From an uncultured Clostridia bacterium (GTDB lineage Bacteria > Bacillota > Clostridia > Oscillospirales > Ruminococcaceae), in contig CALWZE010000002.1 in the NCBI GenBank assembly GCA_944385925.1, positions 1-64,000 on the forward strand: 64,000 nt of DNA, in the 5' to 3' direction. Position numbers and translations under genes: made by a program. The notes beneath the pieces were generated by a model. The model saw only the letters and a list, made by a program, of their open reading frames with translations. It ran no database searches and was not told the DNA's origin. Below, piece by piece: positions 19,076-27,708 of this stretch; position 1 is the first letter of the stretch; every line of letters starts with the position of its first letter.

Positions 19076-20467
19076 TTAAGGCTCCTGTTTGTTCTGTTCT
19101 TCTTTCTCCTTTTTTGAGCCAAACAGTTCCCGGCTTTGCCCATGGCCGCTCGCTTTGAAATGTTCCAGCTTATCCTTTGTGTTCCAGGTCAGTTCCTGGA
19201 AATATTCCTGCAATTGCTCCTTTGTCGCATAAAGGCTCTCCGCAACCTGCACAGCTGCGTTGCTCAGCGTCTCTGCTATCGAGTTTTCCTCCTCGACCCG
19301 CGAGCGAGATCTGTATTTGTCTAACACTATTCCATACCGTTCATAAGCACGGTGCACCGCATCACGCCAGGACAGGTAAATCCGCTCCGAGGCATTGCGC
19401 CCGATTTGCCTGAGCCTTCCGTGATCTGCACAGGCCCGCATGACCTCGGCGCAAATCGCTTCGGCATTTTCCTCAACGATTATCCCGGTCTGTTCATTTT
19501 TAATTCCTTCGGCGGCGCAGCTGCCGCGCACAAGCAAACTCGGACATTCACAGGCTGCCGCTTCCCGCACAACGATCCCGTTTGTGTCGAAGGTAGAGGG
19601 AAACAGGAAAAGATCGGCAAGGGTAAAGTAAGCGCGAAGCAGCTCCCGGTCCCGGATAGCTCCCGTCATAATGCATTCCTGTTCCAGCTGAACACTCTTT
19701 ATATATTCCTCGATTTCCTCCCGGTCGGTGCCGTCACCAACCAGAATGAAACGGAACTTTGCGCCTTGCGCTTTTGCACGCGCAAGCGCGTCCAGCGACA
19801 GGCGAACGCCCTTATACCACATCATCCGGCCCACAAAAAGAAAAACGGTTTCATCCGAAGAAATCCGGTGTTTTTCCCGCAGCGCCCTTACCTCGCTGTC
19901 TGCGGCGCGCCTCTTTTCAAAGTCGGTTCCGTTTTCCATCACGATATAATCGCCTTCATATCCGATACTGCGCAGGTTTTCTCCCGCGCCTTCGGATACG
20001 ACCCATACTTCATCGCAGGCTTCAATGTTTTGCAGCAAAAATTTCAGCGAGATTTTGCGCAGCATATCGCTTGCCGTCAGCTTCTCGATATCGATATCAA
20101 ATTTTGTGTGATAGGTGAAAACGATCGGTGCACCGGTGCGCTTGCGCAGCATTCTGGCCAAAATGGTTGAGACAACCGGGCAATGGGTATGAATCAGTTC
20201 AATCCGCTCCCGCTCCAGCTCTCCAAGCACAATCGGATCAAACGGATAACCCGCACGATACCCAAGATTGCTGGAGATATAGGCGCTCGGATAACGAATC
20301 ACCTTAAACGGGTAGTCGTCGGTCACATGCGGATAAAACGGCGTTGCAACTACAGCTTTTCCCAATTCCTGCTGGATGATCTGCGCATAATTGACCGTCA
20401 CATTCGCCACGCCGTCGATGGTCGGCGGAAACGAATCATTGAACAGCCCAATCGTCATCTTATCCAT
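19076..20467 (-). CDS. Family 4 glycosyltransferase, probably glycolipid or teichoic-acid type
   Basis: A 463-residue GT-B enzyme of the GT4 group. The N-terminus MTIGLFNDSFPPTIDGVANV and the HTHCPVVSTILARML and FTYHTKFDIDIEKL segments resemble diacylglycerol glucosyltransferases of Gram-positive bacteria. The nucleotide-sugar half has LFVGRMMWYKGVRLSLDA and the E-x7-E region (TFDTNGIVVREAAACECPSL). The last 90 residues are charged and extend past the usual catalytic fold, with a lysine/glutamate tail that may bind the membrane. It is a single gene on its strand, so the acceptor is unknown. A membrane glycolipid is my best guess from N-terminal similarity. Confidence 0.82.
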   Translation of the reverse strand: MDKMTIGLFNDSFPPTIDGVANVTVNYAQIIQQELGKAVVATPFYPHVTDDYPFKVIRYPSAYISSNLGYRAGYPFDPIVLGELERERIELIHTHCPVVSTILARMLRKRTGAPIVFTYHTKFDIDIEKLTASDMLRKISLKFLLQNIEACDEVWVVSEGAGENLRSIGYEGDYIVMENGTDFEKRRAADSEVRALREKHRISSDETVFLFVGRMMWYKGVRLSLDALARAKAQGAKFRFILVGDGTDREEIEEYIKSVQLEQECIMTGAIRDRELLRAYFTLADLFLFPSTFDTNGIVVREAAACECPSLLVRGSCAAEGIKNEQTGIIVEENAEAICAEVMRACADHGRLRQIGRNASERIYLSWRDAVHRAYERYGIVLDKYRSRSRVEEENSIAETLSNAAVQVAESLYATKEQLQEYFQELTWNTKDKLEHFKASGHGQSRELFGSKKEKEEQNKQEP

Positions 20468-20622
20468 TGCTTTTCCCTGCGCCTTCCCTGTTTTTTATTA
20501 TCAGACTGATTGTAGTATACCGCAGCCTGCACGAAATGTCGAATCTTATCCTATTAACGGCAGCACATTCAAAAGTGCTTCAAAATCGCAGCCTTACCGG
20601 CAGAAAGTCTTTTTCTGTTGCC

Positions 20623-20660
20623 AAAACGGCAGCCGTCCAGGAGAAAGTCAACGGCTGCCG
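20623..20660 (-). terminator. Intrinsic terminator of the SpoIID-like gene
   Basis: Perfect 10-bp stem CGGCAGCCGT / ACGGCTGCCG (20627-20636, 20651-20660) with TTTT on the transcribed minus strand. Confidence 0.8.
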
Positions 20661-20690
20661 CATGTCAAAATAATTCTGCTTTTGTATTTA

Positions 20691-22448
20691 TCAGTTTACC
20701 AGACTGTTGTAAACCGTGACGATCCTCCGCCAGGTCTGTGGTCCAACCAGTCCGTCCTGCGAAAGACCAAGCAGCCTTTGAAACTCCAAAACAGCCGCCC
20801 GTGTTGCGTTACCGAAGATTCCGTCTATGGTCAGCTCATTAATTGAGGTGAAGTAATACGCAATTACATTGAGCATCCGCTGAAGGGTAGATACGCTTGA
20901 CCCCCTGCTGCCTGCACGCAGAATCGTTCCGGGATAGGGCGGGTTGGGATCAATCGCGTTCTGGTAAGAATAGTAAACCTTGTACAATTCATTCCAGGTC
21001 ACCGGTCCGATCGCCCCATCCGCAGAAATGCCCCGCAATTTTTGGAAATTAATGACGGCAGACCTGGTTCCGGAGCCGAAAATACCATCCGCGGCGACCG
21101 GACTCAGCTCGCTGTAATAGTCAGCGGCTGTGTTCAGGAAAAACTGCGCGAGCGACACATAGGTTCCTGTGGAGCCGTAACGCAGAATAACGCTTGGTTC
21201 CGGACTGACGATGTCCGGGGACTCGATACCTTCGCTGGTAAGCTCCGCCAGTTTTTTCACCGACACGAAAATATAGTTGATTTTATACCAGGTTGCGCGC
21301 CCGACAACGCCGTCGACTGTCAGATTGAAAATACTCTGGAATTGGCGTATAGCCGCCCGTGTTGTGTTGCCGAATACACCGTCCTCCGTCAGTTCGGGAA
21401 TAAGCGGATAATTCTTTCGAATACGGATCAGCTGATTCTGGATAGTCGCGACCGCAGCGCCGGTACTGCCCAGCGAAAGCGGCGCTCCCGGATAGGATTC
21501 CACCGCGCCCTGGACCAGATTTGTCTGCACCAGGTTCACTTCATTCCCGTAATAATACCGCAGGATCCCAAGCGGGGAATACCCCTGATTTGCAAGGGTC
21601 ACGGTCCCCCACTGTTTCAGGCCGGGACATGTCGCCGTAGTTCCGTTGCAATACTCGGCATAAAACGGTTCGACAAAGTTGGATTTGCGGATATAAGTGC
21701 TGAAGATTTCATCCACGATCCGGCTGATATTGTCAAAAATGTTTCGGCCATACACAAAATACTGATCGTAGCTGGTCGAATTGGTTATATCAAAACTATA
21801 TCCCTTGCTTCGATACCACTCTGTAAAAATCCGATTGAGCACCAGAGAGATCTGGCAATACAGGTTTGCACGAATCGCGTTTTCCGGCCAGGTCGGATAT
21901 ATCTCGGAACAGCAAACGTTTTTGATATAATCGGTAAAGGAAACCGTCACATTCTGCGCAGAGTCGGAAGGCCTTCCGAGATGCACGGTAACGGTTTGCG
22001 GGATCGCAACCGCATCCAGAATAAGCAGCTGCAAACCGCTTGGCGGTACGTCTGCGGTCTGACCGGGATTGTCCACGAGGTTCTGTGGAATATCGATAGT
22101 GATAACCTGTTCCTGATCCAGCGCCTGCGCTTCCAGAGCCGCCGGCACAAGGCTGACAGGCAGAATCGCCGTCTGGCCTGCAAAAATCTGCACGCCGTTA
22201 ATTTCCATTGTTCTGTAATTGCTGGCGCTTACCCGAACATTTACCGTCGCATAGGGCAGCCCGCAGGGATCCGGCGTCAAGCTCTGGTCAATGTCCGGCG
22301 CATCTATTTCCAGCGTTTCGGTTCGCCCGGATGCATTGGTCACAAGCTCGCTGCGGATTCCCCCTTCCCCTGATACAACAACATGCGCAATAACAGGCAG
22401 CGCCTCCTGCGAGGTGGTCGTCTGCACTACAAGATAACCCTTTTGCAT
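20691..22448 (-). CDS. SpoIID/LytB-like domain protein with three peptidoglycan-binding repeats
   Basis: A 585-residue wall-associated protein. Residues 1-130 form a carboxypeptidase-regulatory-like beta domain (VVSGEGGIRSELVTNASGRTE). Residues about 165-330 resemble the SpoIID/LytB lytic transglycosylase domain: FTDYIKNVCCSEIYPTWPEN keeps the Glu at the place of the SpoIID catalytic Glu, followed by QWGTVTLANQGYSPLGILRYY. Three PG_binding_1 repeats follow, each with DGIFGxxTRxAVxxFQ-type cores (TEDGVFGNTTRAAIRQFQ, ADGIFGSGTRSAVINFQ, IDGIFGNATRAAVLEFQ). There is no signal peptide, which suggests action in the spore or mother cell. GGGGGTATTGAT precedes the ATG. A role in cortex or spore-wall remodelling is inference. 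Confidence 0.82.
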   Translation of the reverse strand: MQKGYLVVQTTTSQEALPVIAHVVVSGEGGIRSELVTNASGRTETLEIDAPDIDQSLTPDPCGLPYATVNVRVSASNYRTMEINGVQIFAGQTAILPVSLVPAALEAQALDQEQVITIDIPQNLVDNPGQTADVPPSGLQLLILDAVAIPQTVTVHLGRPSDSAQNVTVSFTDYIKNVCCSEIYPTWPENAIRANLYCQISLVLNRIFTEWYRSKGYSFDITNSTSYDQYFVYGRNIFDNISRIVDEIFSTYIRKSNFVEPFYAEYCNGTTATCPGLKQWGTVTLANQGYSPLGILRYYYGNEVNLVQTNLVQGAVESYPGAPLSLGSTGAAVATIQNQLIRIRKNYPLIPELTEDGVFGNTTRAAIRQFQSIFNLTVDGVVGRATWYKINYIFVSVKKLAELTSEGIESPDIVSPEPSVILRYGSTGTYVSLAQFFLNTAADYYSELSPVAADGIFGSGTRSAVINFQKLRGISADGAIGPVTWNELYKVYYSYQNAIDPNPPYPGTILRAGSRGSSVSTLQRMLNVIAYYFTSINELTIDGIFGNATRAAVLEFQRLLGLSQDGLVGPQTWRRIVTVYNSLVN

Positions 22449-22725
22449 ATCAATACCCCCATTCGATTGTTCACCTCATAGTATGCAGCCGGCGTGCAGC
22501 ACGCGACGGCAAAAAGAAGCCGCCCACCCTCGCTGAATCAGGAATGCGGAATTTTTCAAATCCATTTGCTTGCTGCAAACCGAATTTATCGCCAGATTGA
22601 TCTGAAACCCCTTTTTGAGTACTTAGCAGATCTGTGAATCTGCCACCGCAGACCTTCCCCTGCCAAAAGACAATTTTGCTTTCTGCACGAATTCTCCGGC
22701 CGCGCATGCAGTGCATTTTAAATCA
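22449..22725. other. Intergenic region upstream of the SpoIID-like gene
   Basis: 325 bp in all between genes. I find the downstream terminator but no clear sigma-A promoter for the SpoIID-like gene; an 81-codon minus-strand frame is not convincing. A sporulation sigma factor could serve it, but I cannot assign boxes. Confidence 0.35.
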
Positions 22726-22755
22726 AAAACCGGGATGCGCAGGCATCCCGGTTTT
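22726..22755 (-). terminator. Intrinsic terminator after the 147-residue protein gene
   Basis: Perfect 12-bp stem AAAACCGGGATG / CATCCCGGTTTT with a 6-nt loop and T-rich end on the minus strand. Confidence 0.9.
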
Positions 22756-22773
22756 AGTTATTCAATCTTTTCA

Positions 22774-23217
22774 CTAGCTGACCACGATATAAAAGTAATA
22801 AAGCACCCACCCGTGCTCAAACTCCGCGCGCACCTCATAGATATAGCCGCCCGGTTCAAAGGGAACTGTGATTTCTCCTTCCAGATCAAAAAACTCATAG
22901 CTGTAGTTCTGGCTTTGACGCACAGTATAGCTGAGCACAGGTTGAGAAAAATTCAGCTCCAACTTCTCCCCGCCAAGCAGCGTGACCGCGCTCAGATTCT
23001 GCTCGATAACCGGCGCCGGTTTTTTTGCCGTTTGCCGGTCGAAAAGGAAGCTCCACTGGTAACCTGCAACCGAAACCGGCAGTTCGACCGAGTCCGCCGT
23101 AACCGTCAGTTTCGCAACGGCATAGTCCGGATTCCGCACATCCAGCGCATCTTTAACAAGCACCGCCGCGCCGGCAGCCAAGACAAGCAGCAGAATCGCC
23201 GCGATAAATTTTTTCAA
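22774..23217 (-). CDS. Membrane-anchored or secreted protein of unknown function (147 aa)
   Basis: I do not recognise a family. Residues 1-20 (MKKFIAAILLLVLAAGAAVL) are a signal peptide or membrane anchor without a lipobox cysteine. The remainder is predicted as mostly beta strands, rich in aromatic residues (SVAGYQWSFLFD, QNYSYEFFDLEG, HGWVLYYFYIVV), like a small extracytoplasmic beta-sandwich. It has its own promoter and terminator and lies next to an ECF sigma/anti-sigma pair on the same strand, so it could be a target of that system (inference). Confidence 0.7.
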   Translation of the reverse strand: MKKFIAAILLLVLAAGAAVLVKDALDVRNPDYAVAKLTVTADSVELPVSVAGYQWSFLFDRQTAKKPAPVIEQNLSAVTLLGGEKLELNFSQPVLSYTVRQSQNYSYEFFDLEGEITVPFEPGGYIYEVRAEFEHGWVLYYFYIVVS

Positions 23218-23263
23218 GCGCTCTGCCCCTCTCTTCCGTTTCTAACTGTTTTCTTCAATGTTG

Positions 23264-23293
23264 ATTATAGCACAGCGCCTGCATGTCAGGCAA
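23264..23293 (-). promoter_or_regulatory. Probable promoter of the 147-residue protein gene
   Basis: Minus-strand TTGCCT (23293-23288), 18-bp spacer, TATAAT with TGC extension (23269-23264). Confidence 0.6.
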
Positions 23294-23474
23294 CGGAAAA
23301 GCGGGAGTTTTATGTCCGCTGCTTTCACCGCGCCGCATAAGAAGAATCCCCGCGGCTATGACGGACAAACCAATTCCGAAAAGGCCTTATGTTTTCCGGT
23401 CATTTGGGAATATGGGTCCACTTTTTTCTTGTCGGCCTGCTCAGCTGAGGATCAGTGGCGTGACCAGATGCCCA

Positions 23475-23969
23475 TCATTCCTCCTGCTGCTCCTGCCCGG
23501 AGTAATTGGGACATTCCGGAACACACGCCTCCCTGGTACACTCAGGCAAACAGCCCGGTCGATCAGACGGAAGAGACTGTTCCTGTTCCTGTTCCTGTTC
23601 CTTTTCCTCGTCCTGCGCCTCCTGTTTCTCTTGCTGCATCTGCTGCGAAGGCTGCTCCTCAGGCACCGTAAAGAGCGCCGCATCCGGCTCCACAGCAGCG
23701 CTTCGAGAAACCGTCTTGTCTTCGTAGGGTTGATTCTGCGCCGAATCTTCGGTGGTTTGCACAGGCTGAAACACCCCAACCGCAAAGATCGAAACGCCAA
23801 CCGCAAGGACCAATCCGGCCGCAATCGCCATTCGTTTTGCCGCCGATATGTGCAATGCGGGCTTATGCTCCCGCAGCCGCTCCATTACCTTCTGCGGCTC
23901 CAGCGACGCAGGGACAGGCGGGTCCGCAAACCTTTCGCGCAGCTGTTCTTCGAATTCAGTTTGTTTCAT
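23475..23969 (-). CDS. Single-pass anti-sigma-like protein with low-complexity and cysteine-rich tail
   Basis: A 164-residue protein whose start overlaps the ECF sigma stop by 4 bp (ATGA), so the two are translationally coupled. Residues 1-42 are a short charged cytosolic helix region, and residues 44-66 (AAKRMAIAAGLVLAVGVSIF) form one membrane segment. The outer part is a low-complexity Gln/Glu stretch (EEKEQEQEQEQ) followed by CLPECTREACVPECPN and an acidic end. It lacks the HxxxCxxC zinc motif of ZAS anti-sigma factors. The order and topology still fit a membrane anti-sigma factor; the cysteine tail could sense redox or metal outside the cell (inference). Confidence 0.7.
   Translation of the reverse strand: MKQTEFEEQLRERFADPPVPASLEPQKVMERLREHKPALHISAAKRMAIAAGLVLAVGVSIFAVGVFQPVQTTEDSAQNQPYEDKTVSRSAAVEPDAALFTVPEEQPSQQMQQEKQEAQDEEKEQEQEQEQSLPSDRPGCLPECTREACVPECPNYSGQEQQEE
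23578..23607. repeat. Hexanucleotide tandem repeat TGTTCC
   Basis: Four exact copies (23578-23601) and one changed copy inside the anti-sigma gene, encoding the EQEQEQ run. Unit length is a multiple of three, so copy changes would alter length but not frame. Confidence 0.8.
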
Positions 23970-24502
23970 TCTTCCTCTCCCTTTTCCTGCAAAAGCGCGC
24001 GCATTTTCGCCAGCGCCCGCATCTGTCTGCTGCGCACCGTGTTGGGGTTCATCCCCATGATCTGCGCGATTGCCGCCGAAGAATACCCCTCACAGACCGC
24101 GAGCACAACAATGGCACGGTCCTGCGGTTTCAAGGCGTCCAACGCTCGAAGCAGATCCACGTTTCTCGAAATCTGTTCCGCATCCGGCGTGTCCGCCTGC
24201 AGATTTTCATTCAGCTCCACAGTTGCGCGGCGCACGATCAGTCCGCGCTTCCTGCGCGCTTTGTTGTAAAGAATTTTATAAAGCCAGCCTTCAAAAGCCT
24301 GCGCTGCGCGCAGAGCCCGGATGCCGGTATAGGCGTCGGCTACCGTTTCCATGACGATATCCTCCGCATCCTGCGGATCGCCCATCAGATAGTAAGCAGT
24401 TTTGTACAGTGACTTATAATAAGCGGCGTAAAGCTTGCCGAACGCATCCGCATCCCCGCTTTTCGCCGCCTCAACCAATATGCACAGCTGTTCGTTTTCC
24501 AC
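23966..24502 (-). CDS. ECF-type RNA polymerase sigma factor
   Basis: A 178-residue sigma-70 family protein with only regions 2 and 4. Region 2 has DAFGKLYAAYYKSLYKTAYY and DPQDAEDIVMETVADAY; region 4 has LDALKPQDRAIVVLAVCEGYSSAAIAQIM and NPNTVRSRQMRALAKMRALL. It starts at GTG 24502 with GAGGTC upstream and overlaps the downstream membrane gene by 4 bp. This is the usual arrangement of an ECF factor held by a membrane anti-sigma, released by an extracellular signal. No classical ECF promoter (AAC...CGT) was evident upstream, so I cannot say whether it is self-regulated. Confidence 0.93.
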   Translation of the reverse strand: MENEQLCILVEAAKSGDADAFGKLYAAYYKSLYKTAYYLMGDPQDAEDIVMETVADAYTGIRALRAAQAFEGWLYKILYNKARRKRGLIVRRATVELNENLQADTPDAEQISRNVDLLRALDALKPQDRAIVVLAVCEGYSSAAIAQIMGMNPNTVRSRQMRALAKMRALLQEKGEEE

Positions 24503-24649
24503 GGTAGACCTCGTATGTCTCTACTCATTAAGAGGGTATTATTGCGATAATTGTTGCACCGATTGTACCATAAATCTGCTGGAAAATCGACCCGCGCCGC
24601 ACCCTTGCCCGCCTCGTCACATATGATGGCGCGAAAGAGGGTGAAATTA

Positions 24650-25771
24650 ATGCTGTTTTCGGTCACAGATCTTGACATTCTGCGTGCCAATGCACAAAAA
24701 TTAAAAAAACTCTGCGGCACCCGACTGATTGCCGTAATGAAATATAACGCCTATTCCTGCGGTATGACAGAGTGCGCCCGTGCGCTGCTTGCGGCGGCAG
24801 ACAGTTTTGCTGTCTCAACGCTGGAAGAAGCGGATACCCTGCTGCGCGCCGGCATTCCACCGTCCGGAATAATGGTTCTGGACCCAATTTTGCCGCAAGA
24901 CCTGACTCCCGCGCTCAGTCAGGTCATTCTCCCGATAGATTGTCCGGAAATATTGCAGGCGCTCACCCACATATATATTAACAGGCCCCTGCGTGTCCAG
25001 CTGCGCGCCGACCTGTGCGCAAGCGGCGTGGGAATTCCGCCCAACGCTCTGGATGAATGCCTGGAATTGGTTTGCAGCCATCCCGGATTTGAACTGTGCG
25101 GACTGTTTGCCCATGCACCGGCTCTGTATCAAAACGGAAACAGCACCGAACTTGCGGACCGGTTTTCCCTCCTGCGTGAAAAGGTGCGCAGAAGGGTTCC
25201 TGAGGCGATATGTCATCTTGCCACCAGCGCAACCCTGGATCAGCCGGCGCTTCGCTTTGACGCCGTTCGGGCCGGCACCGCATTGTACGGCCTGCCTTCC
25301 CGTGAATCACAGAATCCCGAACCGCTTATTCCGGTACTCTCTCTGCGCAGCCGTATTTCCCGCATATTTACGCCCCGCGGCTCTCTCTCTTTTTATGACC
25401 GGACGATAGGCGCGCGGCAGATAACCCGCGCCGGAATTGTCAGCGCCGGTTACGGTCATCTGCCCGCTTTGCTGCATGCGCATGATCTGTCGCTGCAAAT
25501 CTGCGGTCAGCCGGCCCCGGTGATCGGGACAGCCTGTATGGGACATCTGCTCGTCGATTTAAGCGCAATTCCGCAAGCGCGCCCGGGCGATGATGTTTTT
25601 TTCGTCGGCGGCGGACAAAGCGCCGCAGAATTTGCCGGACGCTGCGGGATTGCAGCCTGCCGCTGTGACGGCGCTCTTTTCACGACCCAATGCGTCGATC
25701 GCCTGTATATTGACAAAGGCAACTGTATTGTGAAATTATCATCTCATGGCACGGAGGGCCTGCACACATGA
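24650..25771 (+). CDS. Divergent alanine racemase-like PLP enzyme (fold type III)
   Basis: 373 residues with the overall layout of alanine racemase. The PLP lysine is in VMKYNAY, corresponding to VKANAYGHG. HLATSATLDQPALRF and VRAGTALYGL match the cofactor and substrate regions. The catalytic tyrosine is in AGIVSAGYGHLPALL, in place of the usual GYADGY. The CMDQ block is CMGHLLVDLS, and the C-terminal PRVPR motif is missing (CVDRLYIDKG instead). It may thus be a racemase for another amino acid, a specialised alanine racemase, or a non-racemising relative. ATG 24650 is preceded by AGAGGGTG; the open frame extends upstream without a ribosome site. It overlaps the next gene by 4 bp. Confidence 0.78.
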   Translation: MLFSVTDLDILRANAQKLKKLCGTRLIAVMKYNAYSCGMTECARALLAAADSFAVSTLEEADTLLRAGIPPSGIMVLDPILPQDLTPALSQVILPIDCPEILQALTHIYINRPLRVQLRADLCASGVGIPPNALDECLELVCSHPGFELCGLFAHAPALYQNGNSTELADRFSLLREKVRRRVPEAICHLATSATLDQPALRFDAVRAGTALYGLPSRESQNPEPLIPVLSLRSRISRIFTPRGSLSFYDRTIGARQITRAGIVSAGYGHLPALLHAHDLSLQICGQPAPVIGTACMGHLLVDLSAIPQARPGDDVFFVGGGQSAAEFAGRCGIAACRCDGALFTTQCVDRLYIDKGNCIVKLSSHGTEGLHT

Positions 25772-26451
25772 AACCTTATCTGAAAAACAACCGCACAGGA
25801 AAAGTAGAAAAAGGCGCCGTGCGCCAGCTGCATGAGCATGACCTTGAGGAAATCATGCGGGTCCAGCAGCTGGCGGCTTCCACGCTGGAGGATTCTTCCG
25901 TTTATGTGGCAAGTAACCGCGCAGAGGTTTTGACCATGCTGAACGACGGCGAGATGCAGGGCATGTTTGCGGACGGAAAGCTCTGCGGCGTTTGCGGAAT
26001 TTTACGCTGCACCGATGATCCGACTTTGGCAGACGAGCTGGATTTTGATTCGCAGCAGAAGGAAAAAGCGCTCAATCTGGAATGCTATTTTGTCCTGCCG
26101 GACTATCGGGGCAACGGCATCGCGCGTGAACTTGCCCGCCTTTGTCTGGACCGCGCACAGCAGCGCTTCGGCGCGCGCTGCCTGCTTGCAAGCGTATCGC
26201 CCAAAAACCTCGCGAGCCTGATGACCATGATGTCCATCAACGGATTTCGCATCCGGGCCTTGCGTCAGCTGTACGGCTGCAAGCTGCGCTATATCTTGTG
26301 CTGTGACCCTTCCAGCGAGCGGCTATATACTTATTATGAACGTTTTGCCGTTGAAGATGTTTACGCAATCAGCCGCGCGCTCGCGCAGGGCTATGAGGGC
26401 ATCGCCACCTTTACAAACGCAGACGGCAGCTTTGTCTGGCTTGCAAAATAG
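25768..26451 (+). CDS. GNAT-family acetyltransferase
   Basis: A 227-residue protein whose ATGA overlap with the racemase-like gene shows translational coupling. The acetyl-CoA binding core is at about 110-165: LECYFVLPDYRGNGIAREL (the R/Q-x-x-G-x-G/A loop is RGNGIA), then LASVSPKNLASLMTMMSING. A C-terminal extension of about 60 residues (YTYYERFAVEDVYAISRAL) is not part of the minimal fold. The substrate is unknown; coupling with a racemase suggests modification of an amino acid or a related cell-wall metabolite (inference). Confidence 0.85.
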   Translation: MKPYLKNNRTGKVEKGAVRQLHEHDLEEIMRVQQLAASTLEDSSVYVASNRAEVLTMLNDGEMQGMFADGKLCGVCGILRCTDDPTLADELDFDSQQKEKALNLECYFVLPDYRGNGIARELARLCLDRAQQRFGARCLLASVSPKNLASLMTMMSINGFRIRALRQLYGCKLRYILCCDPSSERLYTYYERFAVEDVYAISRALAQGYEGIATFTNADGSFVWLAK

Positions 26452-26514
26452 GGCGAAAAAAGGCTTGCAATATTTCCAAAATGTGGTAAAATATGACTAT
26501 GAACATCTGTTCGT

Positions 26515-27036
26515 TCATCCAAGCAAAAGGCTGACGGTGAGCGCCGAAAAAAGAAAGCCTGTCAAATCCGCGCCGACTGCGCTGGCCAGGGTATGTCTCG
26601 TCTTGCGGACATGGGTCACGCCGTAATAAAGCGCCATGGTATAGAAGGTTGTTTCGGTGCTTCCCTGCATGACTGAAGCTACCCGGCCGACATAACTGTC
26701 CGGTCCGTTTTGAGCGATAATATCCTTGAATACTGCAAGCGCGCCGGTTCCGGAAATGGGCCGCATAAGCATCAGCGGCACCACCTCTTTCGGGATGCGC
26801 ACAAGCGACACAAGCGGTTCAACAAAGGCTGCGATCAGATCCAGCCCGCCGCTTGCCTTGAGCATACCGACGCACAAAGTGATTGCGATCATGGTCGGCG
26901 TGATCTTGTATACCACCTTCATTCCCTCGACCGCGCCCTCTACAAACGCATCAAGAATATTGCAGCCGTGCAGAAACCCGTAAAGCACAATCCCGCAGAT
27001 CACTGCCGGGATCAGCCAGTCACTGAGTATCTTCAA
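26515..27036 (-). CDS. spmB: Spore maturation protein B
   Basis: A 173-residue membrane protein of the SpmB family, needed together with SpmA for spore-core dehydration and heat resistance. Typical segments are present: WLIPAVICGIVLYGFLHG, FVEGAVEGMKVVYKITPTM, MRPISGTGALAVFKDI, and QGSTETTFYTMALYYG with the family's STET motif. Its start overlaps the spmA stop by 4 bp. The pair converges on the GNAT gene, with only 63 bp between stops. Confidence 0.95.
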   Translation of the reverse strand: MKILSDWLIPAVICGIVLYGFLHGCNILDAFVEGAVEGMKVVYKITPTMIAITLCVGMLKASGGLDLIAAFVEPLVSLVRIPKEVVPLMLMRPISGTGALAVFKDIIAQNGPDSYVGRVASVMQGSTETTFYTMALYYGVTHVRKTRHTLASAVGADLTGFLFSALTVSLLLG

Positions 27037-27629
27037 GACCGGTCCCTCCTTTTCCGAAAGCGGCCGAGCAGCTTTGCAAGGCTGAGACCGACAACGACCG
27101 ACGCGACAGTGCTCAGCCAGACGCAGACAACGATTTCAAGCGGGTCCGCGCTGCCCTCCAGGCGCCGGATCGTTGCGACCGTCGTCGGCAGCAGCTGGAT
27201 GGAGGCGGTGTTCAGAACGACAAAGTTCACCATGTAGTCGCTCGCCACATTGCATTGGCGGTTCAGCCGGTCCAGTTCAGCCATCGCATCCAGCGCCATC
27301 GGGGTCGCGGCGCTGCCCAGCCCCAGAAGGTTTGCGGTAATGTTCAAGGAGATTGAATCGATCGCGCGGGGACTTTGTTCCTTCAACCCACGGAACAGGA
27401 AATTGGTCACCGGCGAAAGCGCCCGGCTCAGCTTTTCACACAAGCCGGAGCGTTGGGCAATTTTCATGACGCCGCACCACAGCGCCACCGTGCCGCACAG
27501 TTCCAGACAAAGCTGAATCGCGTTCACGCCGCTTTCCAGAACTGCGCTGGTGAGCTCCGGCATTCTTCCAAGCAGACCGCCAAAAACGATTGAGAGCACG
27601 ACAAGCACCATCAGCACATAATTCATCAT
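27033..27629 (-). CDS. spmA: Spore maturation protein A
   Basis: A 198-residue membrane protein paired with SpmB. It has the nucleoside-recognition (Gate-like) domain: SGVNAIQLCLELCGTVALWC, SISLNITANLLGLGSAATPM, and NFVVLNTASIQLLPTTVATI. GAGGTGACGGGAT precedes the ATG. It is the first gene of the two-gene operon and diverges from the AbrB-type gene at 27709. With spoIIE this confirms a sporulation programme; a sporulation sigma factor probably drives it, but I could not assign promoter boxes. Confidence 0.95.
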   Translation of the reverse strand: MMNYVLMVLVVLSIVFGGLLGRMPELTSAVLESGVNAIQLCLELCGTVALWCGVMKIAQRSGLCEKLSRALSPVTNFLFRGLKEQSPRAIDSISLNITANLLGLGSAATPMALDAMAELDRLNRQCNVASDYMVNFVVLNTASIQLLPTTVATIRRLEGSADPLEIVVCVWLSTVASVVVGLSLAKLLGRFRKRRDRS

Positions 27630-27708
27630 ATCCCGTCACCTCTCTAATAATTAGTTCGCGAGGCGATGGAATATGCCACTTCAAGCGACAAAACGACAAG
27701 GAGCAACC

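Noticed and set aside
22471..22716. 81-codon minus-strand frame upstream of the SpoIID-like gene
   Set aside because: No ribosome site, arginine-rich random composition, and it crosses into a terminator region.
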